From Candidatus Sumerlaeota bacterium (lineage in GTDB: Bacteria > Sumerlaeota > Sumerlaeia > JAFGJS01): a DNA stretch of 26,903 bases. The stretch is taken from positions 1-26,903 of the forward strand of contig JAFGJS010000114.1 in assembly GCA_016928995.1 (NCBI GenBank), given 5' to 3'. A model generated the notes under the pieces. The model did not search any database. It was not told where the DNA came from and worked only from the letters and a program-made list of their open reading frames with translations. This document shows, one piece after another, positions 7,469-14,098 of the stretch; the first letter of the stretch is position 1, and every line of letters begins with the position of its first letter. Both the position numbers and the translations under genes were made by a program.

Positions 7469-7550
7469 GGCGCCCCATTGACGCGAAAGGAAAAAAGCGT
7501 CAGCGCCCTGGCTTAACGAATTTTTCGTTTGAAAAGGTGTTTTTTACACC
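7469..7550 (+). other. intergenic hairpins after the six-TM gene
   Basis: Three small hairpins follow the stop codon. TGACGC/GCGTCA has outer GGCGC/GCGCC pairs (about 7469-7507). AACGAA/TTCGTT spans 7515-7529. GGTGT/ACACC has a T-loop at 7536-7550. None is a textbook terminator, but together they could weaken read-through into the pentapeptide/J-domain gene. I see nothing else in 7457-7692. Confidence 0.3.
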
Positions 7551-7692
7551 GTACAGTTATTTCTCTTGCTGGACTATGATGCCTTGCTGCCTGCAATGAA
7601 ACGCATGTCCAACCGTAATATTACGGAAGTTTATTTTCCGGGTTGCTTGTTAGATACACAGAGTTCATGGAACGCATAAGGATTCGGAGAAC

Positions 7693-8796
7693 ATGGCGCT
7701 GGATCAACATCTCGACGTGCTCTACAAAGTGGCCAGCAAGCAGCTGGATAAATCGGAATGGGACGATTTACGCAATTCCGCGACATATGTGGATTTGAGC
7801 GAGGCGGACTTAAGCCACTTGGAACTAGCCGGCTTAACTTTTGACGGCGCAGATCTCACCAGCGCGCGAATGTTCAACACGAACCTGGAAGGCGCCAGCA
7901 TGCGCCGCTGCACACTCTCCTTCGCCGACCTGCGGCGTGCGAACCTGGCCAAGGTGAAACTGCAGGAAAGCAACCTTAGCGGCGCCAACCTCAGCGGCGC
8001 CAACATGGTCGAGACGCAATTGCAGCGGGTGAACCTGCAATCCGCGATCATGGCCGGTGTGCATCTGATCAACGGCGACTTGACCGGGGCGTACCTGACC
8101 AAAGCCGACTTGCGCGGCGCAACCTTCAAAATGTCGCGCTTCCGGGGCGCTCAGCTCGCCGGGGCCAACGTCGAGGACGCCGATTTCACGCGCGCGCTGA
8201 TCTCCGACAAGCAATTGAAGGACGTGAAGCATCTGGACCGGGCCTTGATCAACGACCGGCAGCGCCCCAAGGAAGAAGAAGAGGAGACGGCGCAGGATTC
8301 GCCGGCCGCCGAGATCAATTACGATTATCTCTTTCAAGAAACGGATTGTTTTAAGATCCTGGGCGTCGATGCGGACGCCTCGATGGAAGAAATCGCGCGG
8401 GCCTACCGCAAACGGGTCATGGAGTACCATCCGGACCGGGTGAACAATCTGGGCGAGAAGATCAAGGAAGTCGCCCGGCGTGAGTTTGAGCGCATCCAAA
8501 ACGCGTACAAATCGCTCAGCCGGCATCAATCCCGGCCCGACGTAGAGATCGCGATCAAAATCAATCAAAACGAAGTCGTGCGCACCAGCAATCAATTCAC
8601 GCTGGAGCAATACGAGGCCCTGAGCCTGCGCTTCCCGGACGACAGCCGGATCCTGTTCAACCTCGGCAATAAATACATGGAATCGAATCTATATGCGCAG
8701 GCGGTGAAGACGTTCAAGCGGGTGATGGAACTCGATCCGGAAAACGCAAGCGCCGTGCATAACCTGAAAATCGCAAATTTATTGCTGCAAATTTAA
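7693..8796 (+). CDS. pentapeptide-repeat / J-domain / TPR fusion protein
   Basis: This 367-aa protein joins three modules. Residues about 33-172 are pentapeptide repeats (A(D/N)Lxx units such as SEADLSHLEL and SGANLSGANM), which fold as a right-handed quadrilateral beta-helix used for protein binding. An acidic linker (about 185-200, with EEEEET) follows. Residues about 213-278 form a J-domain with the diagnostic YHPD at 245-248, so it should stimulate an Hsp70 ATPase. Residues about 310-365 hold one or two TPR-like helices (NLGNKYMESNLYAQAVKTFK). No signal peptide is present, so it is probably cytosolic. Ribosome sites AAGGA (7678-7682) and GGAG (7686-7689) precede the ATG. No Hsp70 gene adjoins it. 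The closest candidate partner in the window is the one at 14956-16773. The domain calls are firm and the function is inference. Confidence 0.88.
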   Translation: MALDQHLDVLYKVASKQLDKSEWDDLRNSATYVDLSEADLSHLELAGLTFDGADLTSARMFNTNLEGASMRRCTLSFADLRRANLAKVKLQESNLSGANLSGANMVETQLQRVNLQSAIMAGVHLINGDLTGAYLTKADLRGATFKMSRFRGAQLAGANVEDADFTRALISDKQLKDVKHLDRALINDRQRPKEEEEETAQDSPAAEINYDYLFQETDCFKILGVDADASMEEIARAYRKRVMEYHPDRVNNLGEKIKEVARREFERIQNAYKSLSRHQSRPDVEIAIKINQNEVVRTSNQFTLEQYEALSLRFPDDSRILFNLGNKYMESNLYAQAVKTFKRVMELDPENASAVHNLKIANLLLQI

Positions 8797-8830
8797 GGCA
8801 ATCCTAAGCCCAGCCCTTTTGTTTTTTTAA

Positions 8831-8858
8831 TTTATAATTATGAATTCATAATTATAAA
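8831..8858. promoter_or_regulatory. 28-bp perfect AT palindrome upstream of recF
   Basis: The 14-base half TTTATAATTATGAA is followed immediately by its exact complement, with no spacer. All bases are A or T except two GC pairs flanking the centre. It begins about 34 bases after the pentapeptide/J-domain gene stop and ends 39 bases before the recF start. It could be an operator for a dimeric regulator, an AT-rich promoter element (TATAAT is contained within it), or an unusual cruciform-prone site. No regulator is identified. Confidence 0.6.
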
Positions 8859-8896
8859 TGAATGGCTGGCCAGAATCCGGCGGCTGCAAGATCGAC

Positions 8897-10021
8897 ATGC
8901 GCCTTCAATCGATTTCCATCCGCAATTTCCGCAATCTGGAATCCCTCGAACTGGAATTTTCCAGCGGACTCAACGTCATTCATGGGCTGAACGGGCAAGG
9001 CAAGACCAACTTGCTGGAAGCGATGTTTTATTTGGTGACCGGCCGGTCGTTCCGCACACATCAGGATGGCGCCGTGTTGCCGCTGGGCGCGGCTGCGGAC
9101 GCCGTCGCGGCCATCGAGGGGCTGGTGATCCGCGAAAACGGCGGACGCAACCGGCTGCGCGTCGCGATCTCGCGGCAAGGCAAGCGCATCCTGATCGACG
9201 AAAAACCCGTGGCGCAGCTCGCCGGACTCTGGGGCCGGCTGCGAGCCGTGCTGTTCACCCCGGACGACCTGATGATCCTCAAGGACGGCCCGGCATTGCG
9301 CCGCCGGATGATCGACATCACCCTGAGCCAGATCGACGCCGGTTATCTCGCGGCGCTGCAGAATTACTCACGGGCCTTGCGCCAGCGCAACCTGCTTCTC
9401 CGCGATGCGGAGGAACGCCGCGCGCCGCGCGATCAGATTCTGGCGTTCAACGCCCCGCTGGCGCAGTGGGGCGCCGCAATCCACGAAAAACGGCGGCGCT
9501 TCCTGCACGATCTGGGCGAACGCGCGGCGCGGCTTTATGCCGGAATCGCGCCAAGCAGTGAAACGCTGGAGCTGGAATATCGCGACGCGCTGCACGGCAA
9601 AAAATTTTCCTCGCCCGAGGCGGCGCTCACGGCCTGGCGCAAAATGATGGACGGCAACATCGAGACCGACATCCGGCGCGGCCAGACCCTGCGCGGAGCG
9701 CACCGGGAGGACATGCGGCTGGAACTTTCTGGACGCGACCTGCGGCAATTCGGCTCGCAAGGGCAGCTGCGCACGGCCATGCTCAGCTTGCGGCTCGCCG
9801 AACTCGAACTGATGCGCGACTGGTCCGGCGAACCCGCAATCCTGATGCTCGATGATCTGGCCAGCGAATTGGACGCCCCGCGACGAAACCAATTGTTTAC
9901 GCGCTTGGACGCAGGGCTGCAGACGATTCTCACCACCATTGATCCGGAATTGCTCGGTTCGCGGCTGGAAAATGCGCGCACGATTCACCTGCAAGACGGC
10001 CGCCTGATATCCACCGATTAA
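8897..10021 (+). CDS. recF: DNA replication and repair protein RecF
   Basis: This 374-aa SMC-like ABC ATPase loads RecA onto gapped DNA together with RecO and RecR. The start MRLQSISIRNFRNLESLELE is the canonical RecF N-terminus, so I chose the ATG at 8897 rather than an in-frame ATG at 8858 inside the palindrome. Walker A GLNGQGKT is at residues 30-37. The ABC signature region is FGSQGQLRTAMLSLRLAE and Walker B is ILMLDDLASELD. Length matches the family (about 360-375). RecF is often in the dnaA-dnaN-recF-gyrB cluster. Here none of those genes is adjacent. Its stop lies only two bases before the stop of the oppositely oriented msrB. Confidence 0.95.
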   Translation: MRLQSISIRNFRNLESLELEFSSGLNVIHGLNGQGKTNLLEAMFYLVTGRSFRTHQDGAVLPLGAAADAVAAIEGLVIRENGGRNRLRVAISRQGKRILIDEKPVAQLAGLWGRLRAVLFTPDDLMILKDGPALRRRMIDITLSQIDAGYLAALQNYSRALRQRNLLLRDAEERRAPRDQILAFNAPLAQWGAAIHEKRRRFLHDLGERAARLYAGIAPSSETLELEYRDALHGKKFSSPEAALTAWRKMMDGNIETDIRRGQTLRGAHREDMRLELSGRDLRQFGSQGQLRTAMLSLRLAELELMRDWSGEPAILMLDDLASELDAPRRNQLFTRLDAGLQTILTTIDPELLGSRLENARTIHLQDGRLISTD

Positions 10022-10023
10022 GA

Positions 10024-10626
10024 CTATTCCGTCTTGAGCTCTTTGTTCGTTTCGCTATCCGCGGATTGCGGGATGAACTCGAGGGCGGCGGAGTTGATGC
10101 AATAGCGCAGCCCAGTGGGCTGTGGGCCGTCTTCAAAGACATGGCCGAGATGGCTGCCGCAATTGGAGCAGAGGACTTCCGTGCGGGTTGTGATGAGCTC
10201 GTTGTCTTCACGGAATTCAACCGCCTTTTCATCGGCGGGTTGCCAAAAGCTCGGCCAGCCCGAGCCGGATTTGTATTTCGTATCGGAAAGAAAAAGGATT
10301 TGTTTGCATGCCGGGCAGCGATAGACACCAGGCGCGGCGTTATCCCAGTACTTATTGACGAAAGGGCGTTCGGTTCCTTTTTGCCGCATGATGCGGTATT
10401 GCTCTTCGGTCAGCATGTCCTTCCAGTCTTCACCGGTGCAGGTGAATGCGTATGCGCTGGCTGGGGCGGCGGTGTTTTCTGGCTTGTGGTCGGATGCGGT
10501 GGAGGGCGCCGGTTTCAGTGTTTGACTTTGGCTTAGCGCGCCGCCGTCGCCGTTGTTTTTGCCACAAGCAAAAATCAGCATTCCGGCCAGGGCGAGCGCC
10601 AGGGAGTGGTTTATTATACGCAACAT
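10024..10626 (-). CDS. msrB: lipoprotein methionine-R-sulfoxide reductase MsrB
   Basis: This 200-aa protein reduces methionine-R-sulfoxide in oxidised proteins. Residues 1-21 form a lipoprotein signal with lipobox LIFAC (lipidated Cys21). A low-complexity Ser/Thr/Pro/Ala linker runs to about residue 60. The SelR/MsrB domain spans about 63-187: zinc cysteines CPAC (104-107) and CSNC (153-156), SGSGWPSF (120-127), GSHLGHVF (157-164) and the catalytic Cys176 in RYCINSAALEF. Most bacterial MsrB proteins are cytosolic, so the lipid anchor implies repair of envelope proteins, as for PilB/MsrAB-type systems. The ATG at 10626 has AAAGGA upstream. No thioredoxin-like partner is visible here. Confidence 0.94.
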   Translation of the reverse strand: MLRIINHSLALALAGMLIFACGKNNGDGGALSQSQTLKPAPSTASDHKPENTAAPASAYAFTCTGEDWKDMLTEEQYRIMRQKGTERPFVNKYWDNAAPGVYRCPACKQILFLSDTKYKSGSGWPSFWQPADEKAVEFREDNELITTRTEVLCSNCGSHLGHVFEDGPQPTGLRYCINSAALEFIPQSADSETNKELKTE

Positions 10627-10925
10627 TATATTTTCCTTTGAGTTTGCGATTTTTCTTCGTGACGCATGTTAGTCGGTTTTGGCGTAAATAATTTACAGGT
10701 CTGATGTATTTATTGTTAGAGGACGCATCACGGCTTTGATGCTCGGCGCGTGAGTTGTGATCCGCGCACGATTTCTATCAAGTTTCCTTTAGGAATCGAT
10801 GTTACATTGAAATGGCTTGACCAGCAAATCAGAAAGATGTAAATATACAAAGGGTGTCTGTACCGTTTTTTAAAACCAGCAGCGAAACGACTCCGCAGGA
10901 CTAGGACGTTGAAGGAGATACAATT
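10627..10925. other. divergent intergenic region, msrB / response regulator
   Basis: This 299-base gap should contain both divergent promoters. A TTGACC (10817-10822) lies upstream of the response regulator gene, but the nearest TATACA is 21 bases further on, which is too far for a good sigma70 site. The only strong signal is the Shine-Dalgarno GAAGGAGATA at 10911-10920. I see no repeat or RNA structure. Confidence 0.4.
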
Positions 10926-11519
10926 ATGGCTGATGATTGGAAATGGCGGGTATTGGCTGTCGATGATGAACCGAATATACTGAATATCGTGCTTGAGTCG
11001 TTGAAAAACGACTTTGAGGTGCTGACGTTGGACCGGCCGATCATGACCATGAACATTATCCGGCTGTTTCAACCAGATCTGGTGATCCTCGACATCATGA
11101 TGCCGAAGATGAACGGTTATCATATTGCTGAGATGATCAAGAAGGATTATCAATATCAGCATATCAAGGTGATGTTTTTAACGGCGAAGGACAAACAGTT
11201 TGACATTAAAACCGGCTATTCGCGCGGCGCGGATTTGTATATCACCAAGCCGTTCACCCCGGACCGCTTGCTGCGCAATATTAAAATGCTGTTTCAGCAG
11301 AATCCCCCAAGGCGCCAGTCGCGCAATCTGGCGATGTCGGAGGTGCTCGCCCGAATAGCATATGCGGATAGCAACGAGGATCTTGGAGAGCATCTGATGC
11401 ACAAGACGGATCGCAGCGCTTCTGTCACGACGCCTGTGCCTGAGGCGGAGAAGGATCCGGAAACCGGGAAAACGGCGGCAGAGGAAGAACGGTCTGAGGA
11501 GCGGCGCTGGATGGGTTGA
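10926..11519 (+). CDS. stand-alone response regulator receiver protein
   Basis: This is a 197-aa cytosolic signalling protein. The receiver domain (about residues 7-125) has all the key residues: acidic pair Asp13-Asp14 in AVDDE, phospho-acceptor Asp56 in DLVILDIMMPKMNGY, Thr86 in FLTAKD, and Lys108 in YITKPF. No DNA-binding or enzymatic output domain follows. Residues about 126-197 are polar, Glu/Arg-rich and probably disordered. Stand-alone receivers of this type often act by protein contact, for example in motility or as phosphate relays. A near-perfect Shine-Dalgarno GAAGGAGATA lies 5 bases before the ATG, suggesting high translation. No histidine kinase is nearby. The HTH/coiled-coil gene follows 50 bases later on the same strand and is probably co-transcribed. 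Confidence 0.9.
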   Translation: MADDWKWRVLAVDDEPNILNIVLESLKNDFEVLTLDRPIMTMNIIRLFQPDLVILDIMMPKMNGYHIAEMIKKDYQYQHIKVMFLTAKDKQFDIKTGYSRGADLYITKPFTPDRLLRNIKMLFQQNPPRRQSRNLAMSEVLARIAYADSNEDLGEHLMHKTDRSASVTTPVPEAEKDPETGKTAAEEERSEERRWMG

Positions 11520-11569
11520 GCGCCGCGCGCCGATACGCCGGGATGGAGGAAAGGGAGCGGATTTCTTGA

Positions 11570-11944
11570 ATGGTTCGCGAGCTCAACGGCGATGCGAAGG
11601 ACTTTCAACCGGATTTCATTTCCGGGCGCGAGCGCATGTATACAGTCCATCAGGCCGCGCGGCGATTGGATTGTTCGCCAACCACGGTGCGCAGCCTGAT
11701 TCATCTCAGGCGCTTGGGGTATCTGCTGAAAACCGGCTTTGAGCGCAAGGTTTATCACATTCCAGCATCGGCGATTCGCGCTTATGAAAATCTGCGCGAG
11801 GCGGAGCGCGCGCTGGAGCGCGAGCGTCAGGCGAATGCCCGGCTGAACCGGGAACTTCAGCGTTTGCGCGATCAGCTCGGCGAAGAAGAAAACGTCCGTC
11901 AGCGCGAGAGCCGGAGCAAGCCGCCATCAGGTTCATCCTCTTAA
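11570..11944 (+). CDS. MerR/excisionase-type HTH protein with C-terminal coiled coil
   Basis: This 124-aa protein has an N-terminal lead of about 22 residues. A winged-helix HTH of the MerR/excisionase kind follows (about 23-75: MYTVHQAARRLDCSPTTVRS, then IHLRRLGYL, then KVYHIPASAIRAY). After that comes a long charged helix (about 75-112, REAERALERERQANARLNRE) with heptad-like spacing that probably dimerises. It ends in a polar Ser-rich tail. It is likely a DNA-binding protein. MerR proteins usually carry an effector domain after the coil, and here there is none. AAGGGAG at 11551-11557 precedes the ATG. An internal ATG at 11636 directly before the HTH is an alternative start. It lies 50 bases after the receiver gene, which suggests a shared operon and possibly a shared pathway. 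Confidence 0.75.
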   Translation: MVRELNGDAKDFQPDFISGRERMYTVHQAARRLDCSPTTVRSLIHLRRLGYLLKTGFERKVYHIPASAIRAYENLREAERALERERQANARLNRELQRLRDQLGEEENVRQRESRSKPPSGSSS

Positions 11945-12110
11945 TTAGGCTGATCCGCAAGATTGAATCCGTTTTCGAGGAGACACAACAATCCGTACCG
12001 CGACCGTGAGGGAGCGGCCCAACTGGCGTTGCGGCAAGGATTTGTGGGCCGCTCCCTCACGGTCGCGGTACGGAATCGAAAACATCAGGGATTCCGCGAA
12101 CCAGTCTAAT
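11944..12110. repeat. hairpin repeat element, copy 1 (intact)
   Basis: A long self-complementary element of about 167 bp. The core is a perfect 30-bp inverted repeat, 11992-12021 with 12045-12074, around a 23-base loop. Outside it GTTTTCGA (11971-11978) pairs with TCGAAAAC (12076-12083), and GAATCC (11965-11970) pairs with GGATTC (12089-12094). The ends ATTAGGCTGATCCGC (11944-11958) and GCGAACCAGTCTAAT (12096-12110) pair imperfectly. A homologous, decayed copy lies at 13761-13925 in the same orientation. It starts at the stop codon of the HTH gene, so it may also act as its terminator, though it has no T-run. Confidence 0.85.
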
Positions 12111-12668
12111 CGTTGTTTCGTGATTTCAAGGCAACACATCGCGGCATATATTGGCGAAGATGCGGTAATTCAACGATCTTCGTTGACCGTATCATTCTTA
12201 TTTTCAATGCTGTAGCCTGGCTTTGCAGGCTTGAGTTGCGTATATTGATGCTGCAGGCAAATCAGCCTGATGGATTGAACTAAAATTCAGCATTCGCTTG
12301 AAATTTCTACTTGACATTCAACTGATGATTTTGGCATGATGTAAAGATCGTCGAAATAGACCTTTATGTGTAATTATGTGTGGTTTTGCATATAAGTCGT
12401 GCTGCTTACTTTTATTCAACTCCTAAACAACTACGGTGCAGACAAACAGATGACGGGCTGCGGCTCTACGCGAGCAACTGTCCGGTGATACGAATTCGTC
12501 TTAGATATTTTGATACACGCGTCAATGATTCGACCCGCGTGAGCTATGGCGAAGGGAGGATCTATCAAAAAAATTATGTGAAGTTGTATCGAGGGAAGAG
12601 GTGCTATTTAGGATCAAAAGCTTGAGATAAAAAATTCATTCAACCAAAAGAGTTGAGGAGAAAATGCA
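12111..12668 (+). other. AT-rich leader region of the metallopeptidase/lectin gene
   Basis: This stretch of about 560 bases has no convincing gene. It is visibly more AT-rich than the surroundings. It holds GCCTG/CAGGC hairpin-like words around 12210-12275 and one good promoter candidate (12311-12340). If that promoter is used, the mRNA leader would be more than 300 bases long. A GTG-initiated 81-codon frame at 12380-12625 has no ribosome site and no coding signature, and I do not call it. Confidence 0.4.
12311..12340 (+). promoter_or_regulatory. candidate sigma70 promoter
   Basis: A perfect -35 TTGACA (12311-12316) is followed after 18 bases by CATGAT (12335-12340), a 4/6 match to the -10. 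It points toward the secreted metallopeptidase/lectin gene that starts at 12669. It was found by eye only. Confidence 0.45.
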
Positions 12669-13664
12669 ATGAGATCACAATCGAAGTCGTCCAATCTGAA
12701 GGTTTTGTTCGCCGGTTTGATGATTAGTTTTGGTTTGACCATGCAGCCATATGCCAGCATCACCTATACGCTGCATCTGGATGGCGTTGATTCCAGCATC
12801 GCCAGCGCGATCAGCTCCGCGATGGCTGAGGCGGTTTCGCTTTACAATGCGAACGGCACGTTCACCAAGAGCCTGCATGTTTATTATAGTTCCGGCGTGC
12901 CCACGGCCCAGGCGAACTATGACGGCGTGATCACGTTCGGCGGCTCACGCAACACGCGCGTGGCGATGCATGAAATTTCCCATACCTTGGGCATCGGAAC
13001 CTATTCGGCCTATTGGAACCTGATGACCGGCGGCAACTGGGACGGCGGCAATGCGGTTCGCAAACTGAAATCCTTCGACGGCGCGAGCGCGGTGCTGAAG
13101 GGCGACAGTGTGCATTTCTGGCCGTACGGCTTGAATTATGACAGCGAGGACGGCACGACCGCCCGCGTGCGTCACGTGCAGATCGTGCAGGCTTTTCAGT
13201 CGGACATGGGCCTGAACTCCCTGGGCAACGTCGGCGGCATCACGACCGGCAGCAGCAAGTACCTGGTCAACCGCTCGGCCAGCAAGGTGTTGACCGCCGC
13301 CGCCGCCACCAATGGCTCGAACGTAAGCATCGCCACCAAAGTGAGCAGCACCGCCCAGAAGTGGACCATCGCCTCGAGCGGCGCAGGACGCATTTCGCTG
13401 CGGAGCGCTCAGACAGGCGCCCGCGCGATTGACACGTGGAGCTGGGGCACGGTGAATGGCACGAATCTCGCGCTGTATGACTATTATTCGAACGCCTGCC
13501 AGCAGTACATCGCTTACAATGTGAGCGGCAGCTACTACGCGATTTTCCCGAGCCATGCCACTGGCGGCGTTCAGTGCGCCGACGCCTTTGGCACCTCCAG
13601 CGGCTCCAACGTTGGAACGTGGTCCTACTGGGGCGGCACGAATCAGCAATGGTACGTCCAATAA
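12669..13664 (+). CDS. secreted HExxH metallopeptidase-like protein with ricin-type lectin domain
   Basis: This is a 331-aa exported protein. The N-terminus carries a signal peptide of about 30 residues (basic start, VLFAGLMISFGLTM, PYAS). The catalytic-like domain (about 31-185) has HEISHTLGIGT at 101-111. His101, Glu102 and His105 give the zinc HExxH, and Gly108 matches the metzincin HExxHxxG, but the position of the usual third ligand (111) is Thr rather than His or Asp. Residues about 190-331 form a ricin-type beta-trefoil (CBM13-like) with three Q-x-(W/Y) motifs: AQKWTI, CQQYIA and NQQWYV. The likely role is cleavage or binding of extracellular glycoprotein or polysaccharide. GAGGAG at 12655-12660 fixes the ATG at 12669. 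A terminator follows. It is flanked by two homologous hairpin elements. Confidence 0.85.
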   Translation: MRSQSKSSNLKVLFAGLMISFGLTMQPYASITYTLHLDGVDSSIASAISSAMAEAVSLYNANGTFTKSLHVYYSSGVPTAQANYDGVITFGGSRNTRVAMHEISHTLGIGTYSAYWNLMTGGNWDGGNAVRKLKSFDGASAVLKGDSVHFWPYGLNYDSEDGTTARVRHVQIVQAFQSDMGLNSLGNVGGITTGSSKYLVNRSASKVLTAAAATNGSNVSIATKVSSTAQKWTIASSGAGRISLRSAQTGARAIDTWSWGTVNGTNLALYDYYSNACQQYIAYNVSGSYYAIFPSHATGGVQCADAFGTSSGSNVGTWSYWGGTNQQWYVQ

Positions 13665-13698
13665 ATTTCAAAAAAAACTGACATTCAGCGGTCATTTC

Positions 13699-13733
13699 AA
13701 CCCGTGCGCTCAAAACAGCGCACGGGTTTTTTT
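13699..13733 (+). terminator. Rho-independent terminator of the metallopeptidase/lectin gene
   Basis: A 12-bp perfect stem AACCCGTGCGCT (13699-13710) pairs with 13717-13728 around the loop CAAAAC, followed by a T-run to 13733. It starts 35 bases after the stop codon. Confidence 0.92.
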
Positions 13734-13760
13734 ATGTCAATTTCGGCAAGACTCCGGCGG

Positions 13761-13925
13761 CATAGACTGATCCACAAGATTAACGCTACTTTCGAACGGC
13801 GCTGCAATCAGTGCCGCGACTGTGAAGGAGCGGCCCCGACGGCGTTGCGGCAATGCTTTATCGATCGCTCTCTGGCGGTCTCGGTACGGTTTGAAAGCCG
13901 AGATAATAATGGGAAACGGTCTATG
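13761..13925. repeat. hairpin repeat element, copy 2 (decayed)
   Basis: This is homologous to 11944-12110 in the same orientation and with the same internal spacing. The left end TAGACTGATCCACAAGATT (13763-13781) matches copy 1 in 17 of 19 bases. The block at 13816-13859 matches 12000-12043 in about 36 of 44 bases. The block CGGTCTCGGTACGG (13876-13889) matches 12060-12073 in 13 of 14. The ends CATAGAC (13761-13767) and GTCTATG (13919-13925) are exact inverted repeats. The inner stem has many mismatches. This element takes up much of the 434-base gap before the SDR gene. I see nothing convincing in the remainder (13926-14098). Confidence 0.8.
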
Positions 13926-14098
13926 AGCGACCGGACCACGGCGGATTACAGCGATGAATCAACAAGATCAAAGAAGCAATCCATGAATCGGATGAACCGA
14001 TGATCTGATGACCGGAAAAATCCAGGCTTGACACAATGCCTTTATAGAAATCTCTCGAAAACCGTTCGAGGAATGTCGCGCGAAATACGGCAAGGAAT

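Noticed and set aside
11944-12110. Plain Rho-independent terminator
   Set aside because: The stem is far longer than usual, no T-run follows, and a homologous copy exists elsewhere. It is better described as a repeat element that may also end transcripts.
12380-12625. 81-codon frame in the leader of the metallopeptidase/lectin gene
   Set aside because: It starts at GTG with no ribosome site, shows unbiased codons and has no similarity to anything I recognise.
12945-13661. 238-codon open frame on the minus strand
   Set aside because: It is antisense to the metallopeptidase/lectin gene, which has a signal peptide, ribosome site and terminator of its own.
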